Both the position numbers and the translations under genes were made by a program. Source: Sedimentisphaerales bacterium (GTDB lineage: Bacteria > Planctomycetota > Phycisphaerae > Sedimentisphaerales > Anaerobacaceae). From it: a DNA stretch of 54,327 bases. The notes under the pieces are model-generated. The model was not told where the DNA came from and did not search any database. It worked only from the letters and a program-made list of their open reading frames with translations. The stretch lies in NCBI GenBank assembly GCA_016930645.1, contig JAFGGH010000065.1, positions 1 to 54,327 on the forward strand. Reading direction: 5' to 3'. Of this stretch, positions 1 to 7,742 are shown piece after piece. How positions within the stretch are numbered: the stretch's first letter is position 1; the number at the start of each line of letters is the position of its first letter.

Positions 1-59
1 CGATTCTCCTTGTAAGTTTCTCAACTACAAGAAGTTATCGGTATCACTATATCAGTTTC

Positions 60-443
60 TTGAGCCTAAATCGCGCTGTCGTACTAACCGAAGACATTAA
101 AACTATATTGGACGAACTGCTTGGCAGAAAATCTACAACTAGCCGCAAGAAAAAGAAAAAAACCTACGCAAAAACAAAACGGCCATTGAAGGATATTTTC
201 CCCGGAGGAAAAGTTATATATGCTTCGTACAAAGGTAGGGATTATAAAGCATGGGTTAGCTCAATTGGTCGAATAAGATACGCGGGAACTCGGTATGATA
301 CTCCAACAGAAGCAGCAAAGGCGATAGTTAACCGCGGTGCAATTAACGGATGGGGGTTTTGGAGATATAAGGATAAATCCGGGAATCTCGTAAAATTGAG
401 AAATGCAAGAAAGCGGAAAACGACTACCAAACGGCACAGGTAA
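60..443 (+). CDS. RAMA-like basic protein, possibly 5'-truncated by the window edge
   Basis: This 127-residue reading has a Lys/Arg-rich N-terminal third (KKKKKTYAKTKR around residues 30-40) and a C-terminal module with a Gly-Arg-Ile-Arg strand, a Thr-Pro-Thr-Glu-Ala-Ala helix start and the phrase NGWGFWRYKD followed by LRNARKR. That pattern resembles the RAMA domain, a small putative DNA-binding module found with adenine methylases and DUF4357 proteins. The start used here is TTG with no visible Shine-Dalgarno sequence. The same frame is open back to base 3, so the true start may lie outside the window. Function is unproven; modified-DNA or nucleic-acid binding is an inference from the domain and the basic tail. 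Confidence 0.55.
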   Translation: MSLNRAVVLTEDIKTILDELLGRKSTTSRKKKKKTYAKTKRPLKDIFPGGKVIYASYKGRDYKAWVSSIGRIRYAGTRYDTPTEAAKAIVNRGAINGWGFWRYKDKSGNLVKLRNARKRKTTTKRHR

Positions 444-455
444 CAAACAACAGGC

Positions 456-475
456 CCCCGTCGCGAGCAACGGGG
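456..475. repeat. Palindromic repeat of the CCCCG...CGGGGCTAA type
   Basis: CCCCGT (456-461) and ACGGGG (470-475) form a short stem followed by GCTAAC. The same layout, a GC stem ending in GGGGCTAA, recurs near 1023-1034, 1260-1270 and 9447-9458. It is probably a dispersed element that may also work as a weak terminator for the upstream gene. Confidence 0.55.
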
Positions 476-500
476 CTAACCGGCGCCAAAGGCGAGATAT

Positions 501-839
501 ATGATTAATTTTGGAATTACAGAACGAAAAAGGCAAGAGCTTGAGCAGCGTATGCATGACTGCAATCTGCTTGAGAATGATATTGAAGAAAAATTCGTTC
601 GAAGCAGTGGAGCAGGAGGACAGAAAGTCAATAAAACCTCTACCTGTGTCCATTTAAAACATATTTGCAGCGGGTTGGCAGTGAAGGTTCAAAAGAGCCG
701 GAGCCAGGGACTGAACCGTTATTATGCGAGAAAGCAAATGTGTGAACTGCTGGAGAATAAATTACTTGGAAAAGAAAGCCCGGAAGCAAAAAAGATAGAA
801 AAAATCAGGAAGCAGAAAGACAGAAGAAGGCGGAGGTAG
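501..839 (+). CDS. Small peptide-chain-release-factor-like protein (RF-1 domain, GGQ)
   Basis: This 112-residue protein consists of one class-I release-factor catalytic domain. The motif SGAGGQKVNKT (around residues 36-46) contains the GGQ tripeptide that enters the peptidyl-transferase centre and triggers peptidyl-tRNA hydrolysis. The C-terminus is a highly basic tail (KKIEKIRKQKDRRRRR). Codon-recognition domains are absent, as in ArfB/YaeJ and mitochondrial MTRFR-type proteins, whose basic tail enters the empty mRNA channel of stalled ribosomes. A ribosome-rescue role is therefore likely but inferred. The ATG follows the sequence GGCGAGATAT, a modest ribosome-binding site. Confidence 0.8.
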   Translation: MINFGITERKRQELEQRMHDCNLLENDIEEKFVRSSGAGGQKVNKTSTCVHLKHICSGLAVKVQKSRSQGLNRYYARKQMCELLENKLLGKESPEAKKIEKIRKQKDRRRRR

Positions 840-878
840 GGGAAAGATAAAGGATTAAGGATGAAGGGTGGGGGATTT

Positions 879-1266
879 ACGAATGCCGAATTACGAATAC
901 GAAGTACGAATAAAAGAATCTTCACTTCGTTCCCCGCCTTCGTTTTACTTCGCCGCGATAAACAATAATCCCTGCGATACGACAGAGAAACCCCGTCACA
1001 CGCCGTAAAACAACGGCGATGATGACGGGGCTAAATATTTGGAATGATAAATGCCCGGCCCACATCCGCCTACCCTCCAAAAGAATGGCGGGTAAACGAA
1101 ATGGATTCCCGCGTTCGCGGGAATGACAGAATCCCCTGCCGCAGGCGGCAGGGCTAATCAAGTCGCCGTGGCCGGCGACTGCTAAACCCGTCTTCGTCCC
1201 GATAAATCCCGACAAGTCGGGAGGACTACGCCGAGGCAGGCGAAACCCCGCCCGCGGGTGGCGGGG
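879..1266. repeat. Cluster of dispersed palindromic repeats in a 540-bp gene-free gap
   Basis: The gap 840-1383 holds no convincing gene. It starts with an A/C/G-rich run built from TACGAAT units (879-912). Five hairpins follow. The first is a nested one, CCCCGTCA (991-998) with TGACGGGG (1023-1030), enclosing CGCCGT/ACGGCG. The others are a 9-bp stem at 1105-1124 (ATTCCCGCG/CGCGGGAAT), CCCTGCC/GGCAGGG at 1134-1153, TCCCGAC/GTCGGGA at 1207-1222 and CCCCGCC/GGCGGGG at 1246-1266. Three of them are followed by GCTAA. This looks like serial insertion of several repeat families at one site. Confidence 0.7.
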
Positions 1267-1314
1267 CTAAATTTTTTAAGGTGGTATTTTGCGTGAGATG
1301 AGTTAATTTTTTGC

Positions 1315-1342
1315 TTGAAGAGTGTGGGTATTCAAATAAAAT
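1315..1342 (+). promoter_or_regulatory. Candidate promoter of tRNA-Lys
   Basis: TTGAAG (1315-1320), a 16-base spacer and TAAAAT (1337-1342) lie about 40 bases before the mature tRNA. The -35 match is partial, so confidence is modest. Confidence 0.35.
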
Positions 1343-1383
1343 AGGATTTTTAATTGCCCGGGCGACTGGGCGATTTGCTTTAT

Positions 1384-1456
<73 letters not shown>

Positions 1457-1549
1457 TTATGTGTTTGTCTTTGTGTGGGATTGGTTATCATCTGAAAGAG
1501 TAAAACCAAGGCGTTTTCCGGTAATAACAAGCCGTCTTTCAAATCGCTC

Positions 1550-1578
1550 TTGACTTGGGGTCGAAAAACCGCTAAAAC
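1550..1578 (+). promoter_or_regulatory. Candidate sigma70-type promoter of the phosphate-transport pair
   Basis: TTGACT (1550-1555), a 17-base spacer and TAAAAC (1573-1578) precede the DUF47 gene, leaving a leader of roughly 75 bases. Spacing and hexamers are close to consensus. Confidence 0.6.
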
Positions 1579-1661
1579 TTTCCTTTGTTGGTGATTTGCG
1601 TGACGATTCCGGCTTAGGCCGGGTGCTTAATAATTTAATTTTCGATTTAAAGGAGTCGAGT

Positions 1662-2336
1662 ATGGGAGTACTCAAGGATTTTTTTGCGCCATCACCGTTT
1701 ATTCAGTTGGATAAACATACCAAGAAGGTGCATGAGTGCGTAAAACTGCTACAGCCTTTGACGGACGCTTTGCTTGCCGGAGATTATGGCAAGATAGAAG
1801 AATTGCAAAACCTTGTCTCCAAAACGGAGCATGAGGCCGACAAAATTAAGACGGAGCTGCGGGATAAAATCAGCAAGATGTACTTTCTTTCTGTGGGCAA
1901 GCTGGAATTCAGCAAGTTTCTCAGCTATCAGGATGATATTGCCGACGCAGCGGAGGATTATGCCGTGGTGCTTACATTACGCAAGACGAAGGTGCCCCAG
2001 GAACTCAAAGCAGATTTCCAGGAGCTTGTCCGCCAGGTCATAAATATCTGCGAGCACATGATGGACCTTGCCGAAAAAATATCTTCGCTGGCTGAAGCGG
2101 CGTTTTCGGGGGAGGAAGCCGAAGAGCTGATTAAGGAAACTGAAAGTATCGGCGAGCAGGAATGGCACGTTGACCGGCAGGAGAGAAAATTCGCCAAGCA
2201 TTTCTACGGTATGGAGGAGCAGCTTAAGCCTATCGACATACTGTTTATGGAGAAATACTGCAAAACACTAAGCAGGGTCGCAAACAACGCGGAGAAATCG
2301 GCCAAGTACCTAAGGATAATTATAAGGCATAAATAA
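1662..2336 (+). CDS. DUF47 (PhoU-like) protein, Pit accessory/regulatory protein
   Basis: This 224-residue all-helical protein belongs to the DUF47/TIGR00153 family, which is related to PhoU and usually encoded just before low-affinity phosphate transporters. The family's pattern is visible in the N-terminal FFAPSPFIQL segment, in the charged helices with the spaced motif VSKTEHEADKIKTELRDKI, and in the LSYQDDIADAAEDYA helix that carries metal-ligand-like acidic residues. The start is ATG at 1662, because AAGGAG lies 7 bases upstream; a TTG at 1596 in the same frame has no such site. The PiT gene begins 26 bases downstream, so the two probably form an operon in which this protein modulates phosphate uptake. 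Confidence 0.88.
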   Translation: MGVLKDFFAPSPFIQLDKHTKKVHECVKLLQPLTDALLAGDYGKIEELQNLVSKTEHEADKIKTELRDKISKMYFLSVGKLEFSKFLSYQDDIADAAEDYAVVLTLRKTKVPQELKADFQELVRQVINICEHMMDLAEKISSLAEAAFSGEEAEELIKETESIGEQEWHVDRQERKFAKHFYGMEEQLKPIDILFMEKYCKTLSRVANNAEKSAKYLRIIIRHK

Positions 2337-2362
2337 CGTCGCGGCAAAGGAGTGCTTTTAGA

Positions 2363-3607
2363 ATGGGGATTCTGTTAATCATCGCGATAATAGCCGGGGC
2401 GTATATGGCCTGGAATGTCGGAGCCAATGATGCCGCTAATTCAATGGCGGATGCGGTTGGTTCAAAAGCCTTAACTGTCTTCTGGGCAGTTGTTTTGGCG
2501 GGAATCTTTGAACTTGGCGGAGCTGTACTTGTCGGTGCTCATGTTACAGACACCGTTCGCAAAGGGATAATTGAAACACAGGCCTTTGAAAAAGATCCGA
2601 TGGTGCTTGCTTATGGTATGATTTGCGCGATATTGGCGGCGGCGCTGTGGCTCAATGCCGCATCTTTCTTTGGTATGCCGGTTTCCACAACTCACTCGAT
2701 AGTTGGTGCAATTGTCGGCTTCGGTATACTGAAAGCCGGGTTCTGGCATATACACTGGGGCAAGATGGGCCAGATTGTGGCAAGCTGGTTTATATCCCCT
2801 CTCGTTGGCGGTGCAATGTCCTTTTTTATATTTAAGATAATATCTGCGAAAGTGTTATCTGTTGAAAAACCTGCTGTTGCCGCTAAAAAAGGTGTTCCTG
2901 TCTGTGTTTTTTTTACTTTTTCAATTTTGATTTTAGCAATTATTTTTAAAGGGCTGAAGAATCTTCACCTTAATTTATCCGGCTTTAATGCTCTCGGCTT
3001 GAGCATTATTGGTGGGTTGATTGCCGCTGTTTTGTCGGCAATAATAATGGCAAAAGGAAAAAACGAATATGACAACCTTGAAACGGAACAGCAGCTCGAA
3101 CAGGTGGAAAAGATATTTGCGATCCTGGTAATTATAACATCATGCACAGTTGCTTTTGCTCATGGCGCAAATGACGTCGCCAATGCAATCGGACCTTTGG
3201 CGGCTGTCGCTGAGATTATCAGAACTAATGCTATACCCAGCAAAGCAAGTGTAAATATCTGGTTCTTAGTTCTGGGAGGGGCAGGTATTGCTGTAGGGTT
3301 GGCAACATTTGGCTACAGGGTAATGAAATTAGTTGGTGAAAAGGTAACTGAAATTACACCGTCACGTGGTGTCGCTGCAGATATTGCTGGAATGACAACT
3401 GTGCTTGTTTGTTCGAGACTCGGCCTGCCTGTCAGTACCACTCATGTTATTGTCGGAGCTATTATTGGTGTTGGTCTGGCACGCGGTATTACCGCGATTG
3501 ACAGGACGGTTGTCCGCTCGATATTTATTTCCTGGCTCGCAACGGTTCCTATCGCAGCGGTATTGACGGTTATATTTTATCTGCTCGGAGACTGGCTGTT
3601 CTTTTAA
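2363..3607 (+). CDS. pit: Inorganic phosphate transporter, PiT/PHO4 family
   Basis: This 414-residue inner-membrane permease imports phosphate, probably as a metal-phosphate complex coupled to H+ or Na+. Two inverted family signatures are present: GANDAANSMADAVGSKAL near residue 20 and AHGANDVANAIGPLAAV near residue 268. PVSTTHSIVGAIVG and PVSTTHVIVGAIIGVG mark the paired PHO4 repeats. About ten to twelve hydrophobic segments surround a central cytoplasmic loop (KGKNEYDNLETEQQLEQVEK). The ATG is preceded by AAGGAG at 2346-2351, and the upstream DUF47 gene is its usual partner. The stop is only one base from the stop of the convergent gene at 3609. Confidence 0.93.
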   Translation: MGILLIIAIIAGAYMAWNVGANDAANSMADAVGSKALTVFWAVVLAGIFELGGAVLVGAHVTDTVRKGIIETQAFEKDPMVLAYGMICAILAAALWLNAASFFGMPVSTTHSIVGAIVGFGILKAGFWHIHWGKMGQIVASWFISPLVGGAMSFFIFKIISAKVLSVEKPAVAAKKGVPVCVFFTFSILILAIIFKGLKNLHLNLSGFNALGLSIIGGLIAAVLSAIIMAKGKNEYDNLETEQQLEQVEKIFAILVIITSCTVAFAHGANDVANAIGPLAAVAEIIRTNAIPSKASVNIWFLVLGGAGIAVGLATFGYRVMKLVGEKVTEITPSRGVAADIAGMTTVLVCSRLGLPVSTTHVIVGAIIGVGLARGITAIDRTVVRSIFISWLATVPIAAVLTVIFYLLGDWLFF

Positions 3608-3608
3608 C

Positions 3609-6014
3609 TTACGAATCCGCCAATATATTCTTGCAAACCACAGCGGCAATAATATAGAGTGCCAAAGCTGTTACCGCAACAATCGTAAAACCTGCCGATA
3701 TTGCGCCAAGTGTGCCGAGGACCGCGGCAATTACCGAAGCAAAGCCGTTAGCACCCCAGGACCACGCGACAAGAACTTCGGCTTTTCGGTGGACTGCCTG
3801 CAGGGCGGTCGGGAAGGGAATTCCCATCAAAAACGCAAGCGGAGCCGGCAAAGCCACCGCCAAAATTATTCTTGCAGGCAGGGAAAAAGCGACAAGATAA
3901 TCGAATTGATGGTTTAATAATAATATTTCAGCCAGGCCGATGATAATCAGGGCCGCTATCGTATAACGGATAAAAACAGGTGTATTCGAAGAAAGTTTTT
4001 TTAGCTTAGATGCGGTCAGTGAACCCAGACCGCTGAAAAATAAAAAGCTGACAAGGGTGGCAGCGACGCCGAATACCGGTCTGCCGATAAGGAGAGTCAT
4101 TTTTTGAATAAAGCCCATTTCGAGGAACATATAGGCAAGGCCTAAGCAGATAAAATATATCAATATGTTCATCTTGCCGGTCTTGATTTTTTTAAGAGGC
4201 TTACAGAACAACAGCGGTAACACTATCAGGATGATGCTTGCTGTAATCGCCTGGATGGTGTTGGCAACAAGCACGATATAGCCCCATTCGCTAAAAACCA
4301 GCCAGCGTTTGCCGAAGGTTTTAATCATTTTCGGCATCGATTTGAGTTTGAAAAAGTCGAAGAAATACGGCCTGTCGTCGGCAGCAGGGCGAATGTAGTA
4401 ATCGTACCTGTTGTAGAATTTATCTGCTTCATCCGAGAGAATAGCCTGAGCGGCATTGTAGTAATAAGGTTTATCGAGGACGTCGAACCGATTGGCCTGT
4501 TCGGCCCTTATGCCGGGGATGTGTATTAAATCGAAGGAGTTATCATGAGCAAAATCCTGAGCATTTTTTGTTTGTATTTCTGAAAACTCCGCCGGTGAAA
4601 CAACAATTGTAGCGGTTGACCAGCCTCGAATCATAATAATATTTTGGGCGGGATTTTTGACGCCGCGGCGGATTAGGGCTTCTTTGACTGTCGCGAGCAT
4701 TTTAAGCGAATCTCTCGGAGGCCATTTGAGAATTCTTGTTATACTTAAGACACCGTTTTCATTTAGTTTTTCGAGGTTTTTTTCTATCGCCTCGATTGTG
4801 TATAAATGACTTTCATTAAGGGCATATAAACCGGCAGCCGAAGCGGTGAAAGAGTCGAGCAGAGATATGTTTATTAAATCGAATTTTTCCTTTGTTGTTT
4901 CCAGGAAATTCCTGCCTTCGGCAATTACAACATTCACATTTTTTCTTCCGTAGATATTGCCGGAGAAGTCTTTTAGTTGCTTGTCTATCAGGCTAAGTAT
5001 CTGTGCATTCATCTCTACCGCGGTGATTTGTTTCGCGGCGAATATGACAGCCTGTGCGATATCTGAGCCGCCGCCTGAGCCGATGATGCACGTATCCGGC
5101 TTGTCAATGATATGGTAAGCAAGTGCGGATGTGGTGTGTCTGTAGCAGTTTAATTGATTAGTTTCTGTAAAGTGGTTGACCGCTGTTGTGCTGTCGGCAT
5201 CGGAGATTAAGAGCATTTGCGCGGGCAATTCGTCCTGATAGGCGATGCTCAGGCCGGGAAAGTTTCTAATGGATGGGGCGCTAAGGCAATCGATTCGTGC
5301 AAGCGGACTGTAACGGGTTGCGATAGTTTCAGACTTTGGGATGTTGCGGTAATAAACAAGCGATTTGTTTTCGCTTATCTTAATGTCTAAATGGAAAAAC
5401 CCGAAGGGACTAAAAATAAAAATATAAAGCGCTCCGAGCAGTAATATAAAAACAGCTTTTATACGGAGAATCCCGGATGCGAATAGTGCCGAAGAAAGAA
5501 AGGCGATAGCGCTGATAGCAAGCAAAAGCTGCTGTGGAGCATTGCCGTACATAAGGGATATTATTACGGCGGTGCCGAGGCCGGAACCGGCCATATTGAA
5601 GAAGTAAAGACGCGTTGCGTTTTGCCCGAAGGCGGTAAAGATAACCGCGATAGTACAAGCGGCGAAGAAAAACGGGATAAAAAATAAGAGATAGTAAAGT
5701 GATAAGTATATAAGCTGCCTGTAGTCCCAGATAATTTGAAGCTCATCAAGAGGCACTAATTGACTGAGCTTTAAAACGATGGGAATCGAAACTGCCATTG
5801 CCAGTGCAAAAACCGATGCCGCCTGAAGCGGCTTTTTCCCGAGAGGATTGGAAAAAATGGTAACAAAAGTTCCGCCTGCCCCAAAACCGAGCAGGGCTGT
5901 GCTTATTACCAGGTGCGCGAAATGATGCCAGTGAGAAATTGCGAAGAGCCGCACAAGGATAAGCTCAAGGGCCAGAACCGCCGCGGATAGTAAAAAAAGG
6001 GCTGCTGATGTCAT
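3609..6014 (-). CDS. Membrane-embedded spermidine-synthase-like (aminopropyltransferase/methyltransferase fold) protein
   Basis: The 801 residues divide into three parts. An N-terminal block of about six or seven hydrophobic helices covers residues 1-205. A soluble nucleotide-binding domain follows (roughly 215-560), with CIIGSGGGSDIAQAVIFAAKQITAVEMN as the SAM-type glycine loop and the segment FDLINISLLDS. A second block of membrane helices covers about 570-800. Fused membrane proteins with spermidine-synthase folds are common in Planctomycetota and Deltaproteobacteria. Their substrate is generally unknown, so real polyamine synthesis cannot be claimed. It starts 2 bases after the stop of the exported PCMT gene, indicating one leftward transcript. 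Confidence 0.75.
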   Translation of the reverse strand: MTSAALFLLSAAVLALELILVRLFAISHWHHFAHLVISTALLGFGAGGTFVTIFSNPLGKKPLQAASVFALAMAVSIPIVLKLSQLVPLDELQIIWDYRQLIYLSLYYLLFFIPFFFAACTIAVIFTAFGQNATRLYFFNMAGSGLGTAVIISLMYGNAPQQLLLAISAIAFLSSALFASGILRIKAVFILLLGALYIFIFSPFGFFHLDIKISENKSLVYYRNIPKSETIATRYSPLARIDCLSAPSIRNFPGLSIAYQDELPAQMLLISDADSTTAVNHFTETNQLNCYRHTTSALAYHIIDKPDTCIIGSGGGSDIAQAVIFAAKQITAVEMNAQILSLIDKQLKDFSGNIYGRKNVNVVIAEGRNFLETTKEKFDLINISLLDSFTASAAGLYALNESHLYTIEAIEKNLEKLNENGVLSITRILKWPPRDSLKMLATVKEALIRRGVKNPAQNIIMIRGWSTATIVVSPAEFSEIQTKNAQDFAHDNSFDLIHIPGIRAEQANRFDVLDKPYYYNAAQAILSDEADKFYNRYDYYIRPAADDRPYFFDFFKLKSMPKMIKTFGKRWLVFSEWGYIVLVANTIQAITASIILIVLPLLFCKPLKKIKTGKMNILIYFICLGLAYMFLEMGFIQKMTLLIGRPVFGVAATLVSFLFFSGLGSLTASKLKKLSSNTPVFIRYTIAALIIIGLAEILLLNHQFDYLVAFSLPARIILAVALPAPLAFLMGIPFPTALQAVHRKAEVLVAWSWGANGFASVIAAVLGTLGAISAGFTIVAVTALALYIIAAVVCKNILADS

Positions 6015-6016
6015 AA

Positions 6017-6856
6017 CTATTTTTCGCCGGAATGTTTCTCTTTTTCGATTTGCCCGAGCATCGGGACAAAGCTCACCGGTATAAGCCGCCTGCTGTGCAC
6101 CTGGCTGTTTTCATCTTTGGTTATCAGTTTGAGAGTTTGATAGCCGAACGGACTTCCAACCGGTAGTATCATCCTACCGCCCGGTTTTAGCTGTTGGATT
6201 AACGGCGGCGGAACGAAATTCGCCGCGCAGGTAACGATGATTGCATCGAAGGGAGCGTACTCTTCGGCGCCGAAATAGCCGTCGCCTGCTTTGTTAATTA
6301 CATTGTTATATCCAAGCTCTTTTAGTTTGTTTTGGGCGGATTTGGCGAGCGGTTCGACTATCTCTATTGTATAGACCACTTTTGCGATTTCAGCGCAGAC
6401 GGCGGCCTGGTAACCGGAACCTGTGCCGATTTCAAGGACTTTGTCGTTCGGGTCGAGATGTAATGCCTGTGTCATATAGCCGACGATATAGGGCTGACTG
6501 ATTGTCTGGCCGTAACCAATTGACAGGGGGTGATTGGCGTATGCCCTGCTTAAATCTCTTTTTCTTACAAAGACGTGTCGAGGAACGGTAACCATTGCTT
6601 CGATGACATTTGGCTCACGAATGCCTTCTGCGCGGATATGCCTGTTAACAAGCTCTCTTCTTTCACGTACCCTTTCATTAAATGCCGGATGATTATGAGA
6701 AGGCTTTTTTATTTTTTGTTTTTCAATGGGAGCGTTTGGGTCTTTGTTGGGGTCGGTTGTTTTATTGCCGCTGCTGCAGAAAACCATCGGGCAAAAAAAC
6801 GAGAAAATAAGAATTACGGTTATGAGATAGTGCCTATGTGGTAAGTTTTGTAACAT
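6017..6856 (-). CDS. pcm: Exported protein-L-isoaspartate O-methyltransferase
   Basis: This 279-residue enzyme uses SAM to methylate L-isoaspartyl residues and so starts repair of age-damaged proteins. The diagnostic segments are present: RHVFVRKRDLSRAYANHPLSIGYGQTISQPYIV followed by motif I, VLEIGTGSGYQAAVCAEI, then the post-motif AEEYAPFDAIIVTCAA. Residues 1-28 form a hydrophobic signal sequence ending PMVFCSS, so the enzyme is probably periplasmic or, if that cysteine is lipidated, membrane-anchored; the lipobox is not classical. A linker rich in Pro, Lys and Asn follows. The usual cytosolic enzyme is about 210 residues and lacks this leader. It is translationally close to the membrane aminopropyltransferase-like gene. 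Confidence 0.88.
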   Translation of the reverse strand: MLQNLPHRHYLITVILIFSFFCPMVFCSSGNKTTDPNKDPNAPIEKQKIKKPSHNHPAFNERVRERRELVNRHIRAEGIREPNVIEAMVTVPRHVFVRKRDLSRAYANHPLSIGYGQTISQPYIVGYMTQALHLDPNDKVLEIGTGSGYQAAVCAEIAKVVYTIEIVEPLAKSAQNKLKELGYNNVINKAGDGYFGAEEYAPFDAIIVTCAANFVPPPLIQQLKPGGRMILPVGSPFGYQTLKLITKDENSQVHSRRLIPVSFVPMLGQIEKEKHSGEK

Positions 6857-7028
6857 TTTTTATGCTCCTTACCCCGGCTGAAAGAATTATCTATTAACAG
6901 AATATAATTTTAACCAGATTAACATTATAACACTTTGATTATGCAAATCCAGAAGAGCGTCAATAATATTTCGCTGATTTGGTGGATTGTTATGTGTGAG
7001 TTGGCTTTTAGTTTTATTAAAATGAGAA

Positions 7029-7052
7029 GGGCCGTCAGTTTACTGACGGCCC
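7029..7052 (-). terminator. Strong hairpin, probable terminator for leftward transcription
   Basis: The arms GGGCCGTCAGT (7029-7039) and ACTGACGGCCC (7042-7052) are perfectly complementary. On the minus strand the stem is followed by TTCTCATTTT, a weak U tract. It lies downstream, in the leftward sense, of the PagL remnant and the possible structured RNA. Because it is symmetric it could act in both directions. Confidence 0.55.
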
Positions 7053-7156
7053 TGCCCCCCGGTACGTTCTAATCTACGTTTCCGGTACCCCAGCTGAAAA
7101 CCACCTTATTTAACACTATTATCGGGTAAATGTTTGAGTATTGAAAGAGGGTTTAT

Positions 7157-7225
7157 CCTGAATTGCGAGGGGGAAAATCCGTAGTCACTTTCAGCAGATT
7201 CCCTTAAGCAACAGACTCCCTCAGG
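7157..7225 (-). other. Possible structured RNA segment (unassigned)
   Basis: No ORF of note is present from 7060 to 7270. Nested complementary blocks can be seen: CCTGA (7157-7161) with TCAGG (7221-7225) and GGGAA (7171-7175) with TTCCC (7199-7203), with purine-rich loops. The segment sits between the PagL remnant and the terminator-like hairpin at 7029-7052. It matches no riboswitch or small-RNA family I can name. It may be a leftward ncRNA or the decayed 3' region of the lost gene. Confidence 0.25.
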
Positions 7226-7271
7226 CCCGATAAAATACCGGTATTATATTGGAAATAATAATGAAAAGTTA

Positions 7272-7418
7272 TTAAAAGCGGTACCCCAGGCTGATTGCGA
7301 ATAAATCCAGACCCCGATTATTCTCATCAAGACCAGCGTTGGAGATGTGGTAATATTTGCCTGAAAGAATTATTCCGTTACTGCAATCGTGGCATAATTC
7401 GGTGCTCCAGTTACAATT
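7272..7418 (-). pseudogene. C-terminal remnant of a PagL-type lipid A 3-O-deacylase / acyloxyacyl hydrolase
   Basis: Reading leftward from an in-frame TGA at 7421-7419 gives 48 codons to a TAA at 7274-7272, with no start codon in front. The peptide contains GKYYHISNAGLDENNRG and ends in ISLGYRF. In PagL, an outer-membrane beta-barrel esterase, the His-x-Ser pair followed by NAG, with an acidic residue twelve positions after the Ser, forms the catalytic triad. Here His and Ser are kept and Asp stands at the acidic position. The aromatic C-terminus is the usual barrel-insertion signal. The upstream four-fifths of the gene is missing. A promoter and tRNA-Gly lie immediately beyond it on the opposite strand, so this is a fragment rather than a working gene. 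Confidence 0.6.
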
Positions 7419-7467
7419 TCATAAAAAATCAGTTGTTATTGGCGAGTAATTTCCCGAAAAAAATAAC

Positions 7468-7495
7468 TTGAAAGCGGAGCGGATGGCATTATAAT
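7468..7495 (+). promoter_or_regulatory. Promoter of tRNA-Gly
   Basis: TTGAAA (7468-7473), 16 bases and a perfect TATAAT (7490-7495) lie 15 bases before the mature tRNA 5' end, giving a very short leader. Confidence 0.72.
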
Positions 7496-7510
7496 CGTGT
7501 ATTCGGTAAT

Positions 7511-7582
7511 GCGGGCGTAGCTCAGTGGTAGAGCGTCACGTTGCCAACGTGAATGTCGTGAGTTCAAGTCTCATCGCCCGCT
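7511..7582 (+). tRNA. tRNA-Gly (anticodon GCC)
   Basis: The 72-base cloverleaf has acceptor GCGGGCG/CGCCCGC, D arm GCTC/GAGC, anticodon stem TCACG/CGTGA with loop TTGCCAA (anticodon GCC) and T arm GTGAG/CTCAT with loop TTCAAGT. CCA is not encoded. Confidence 0.95.
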
Positions 7583-7637
7583 TTGGAATGGTATTTTCTT
7601 TAAGGGATTGTATTGAAATAGTACCAGTGAGATACCG

Positions 7638-7742
7638 CCCAGCACTTACTTTGAGCGTTGATTGTTTTGTAAACTTGAAGTATCCCGATGTAAAGTATGC
7701 TCATATATATTTTAACGGTCGAATCTCAAAGTAAGTGCTGGG
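7638..7742. repeat. Inverted-repeat element after tRNA-Gly (18-bp perfect arms)
   Basis: The 18-base sequence at 7638-7655 (starting CCCAGCACTT) is repeated exactly in reverse complement at 7725-7742. The outer flanks also match imperfectly, TACCAGTGA near 7622-7630 against the complement of the stretch near 7752-7764, so the symmetric unit spans about 7622-7764. The interior is AT-rich and non-coding. It has the layout of a miniature inverted-repeat element, but it could instead be the stem of a long terminator. Confidence 0.6.

Noticed and set aside
922-1215. Minus-strand ORF of 97 codons in the repeat cluster
   Set aside because: It is made of palindromic repeats, has no ribosome-binding site and no recognisable domain.
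7060-7240. Riboswitch (cyclic-di-GMP, cobalamin, SAM) or 6S RNA
   Set aside because: None of the conserved core motifs of those families could be found; kept only as an unassigned structured segment.
7525-7734. Plus-strand ORF of 69 codons
   Set aside because: It starts inside tRNA-Gly and runs through the inverted-repeat element; no gene features.
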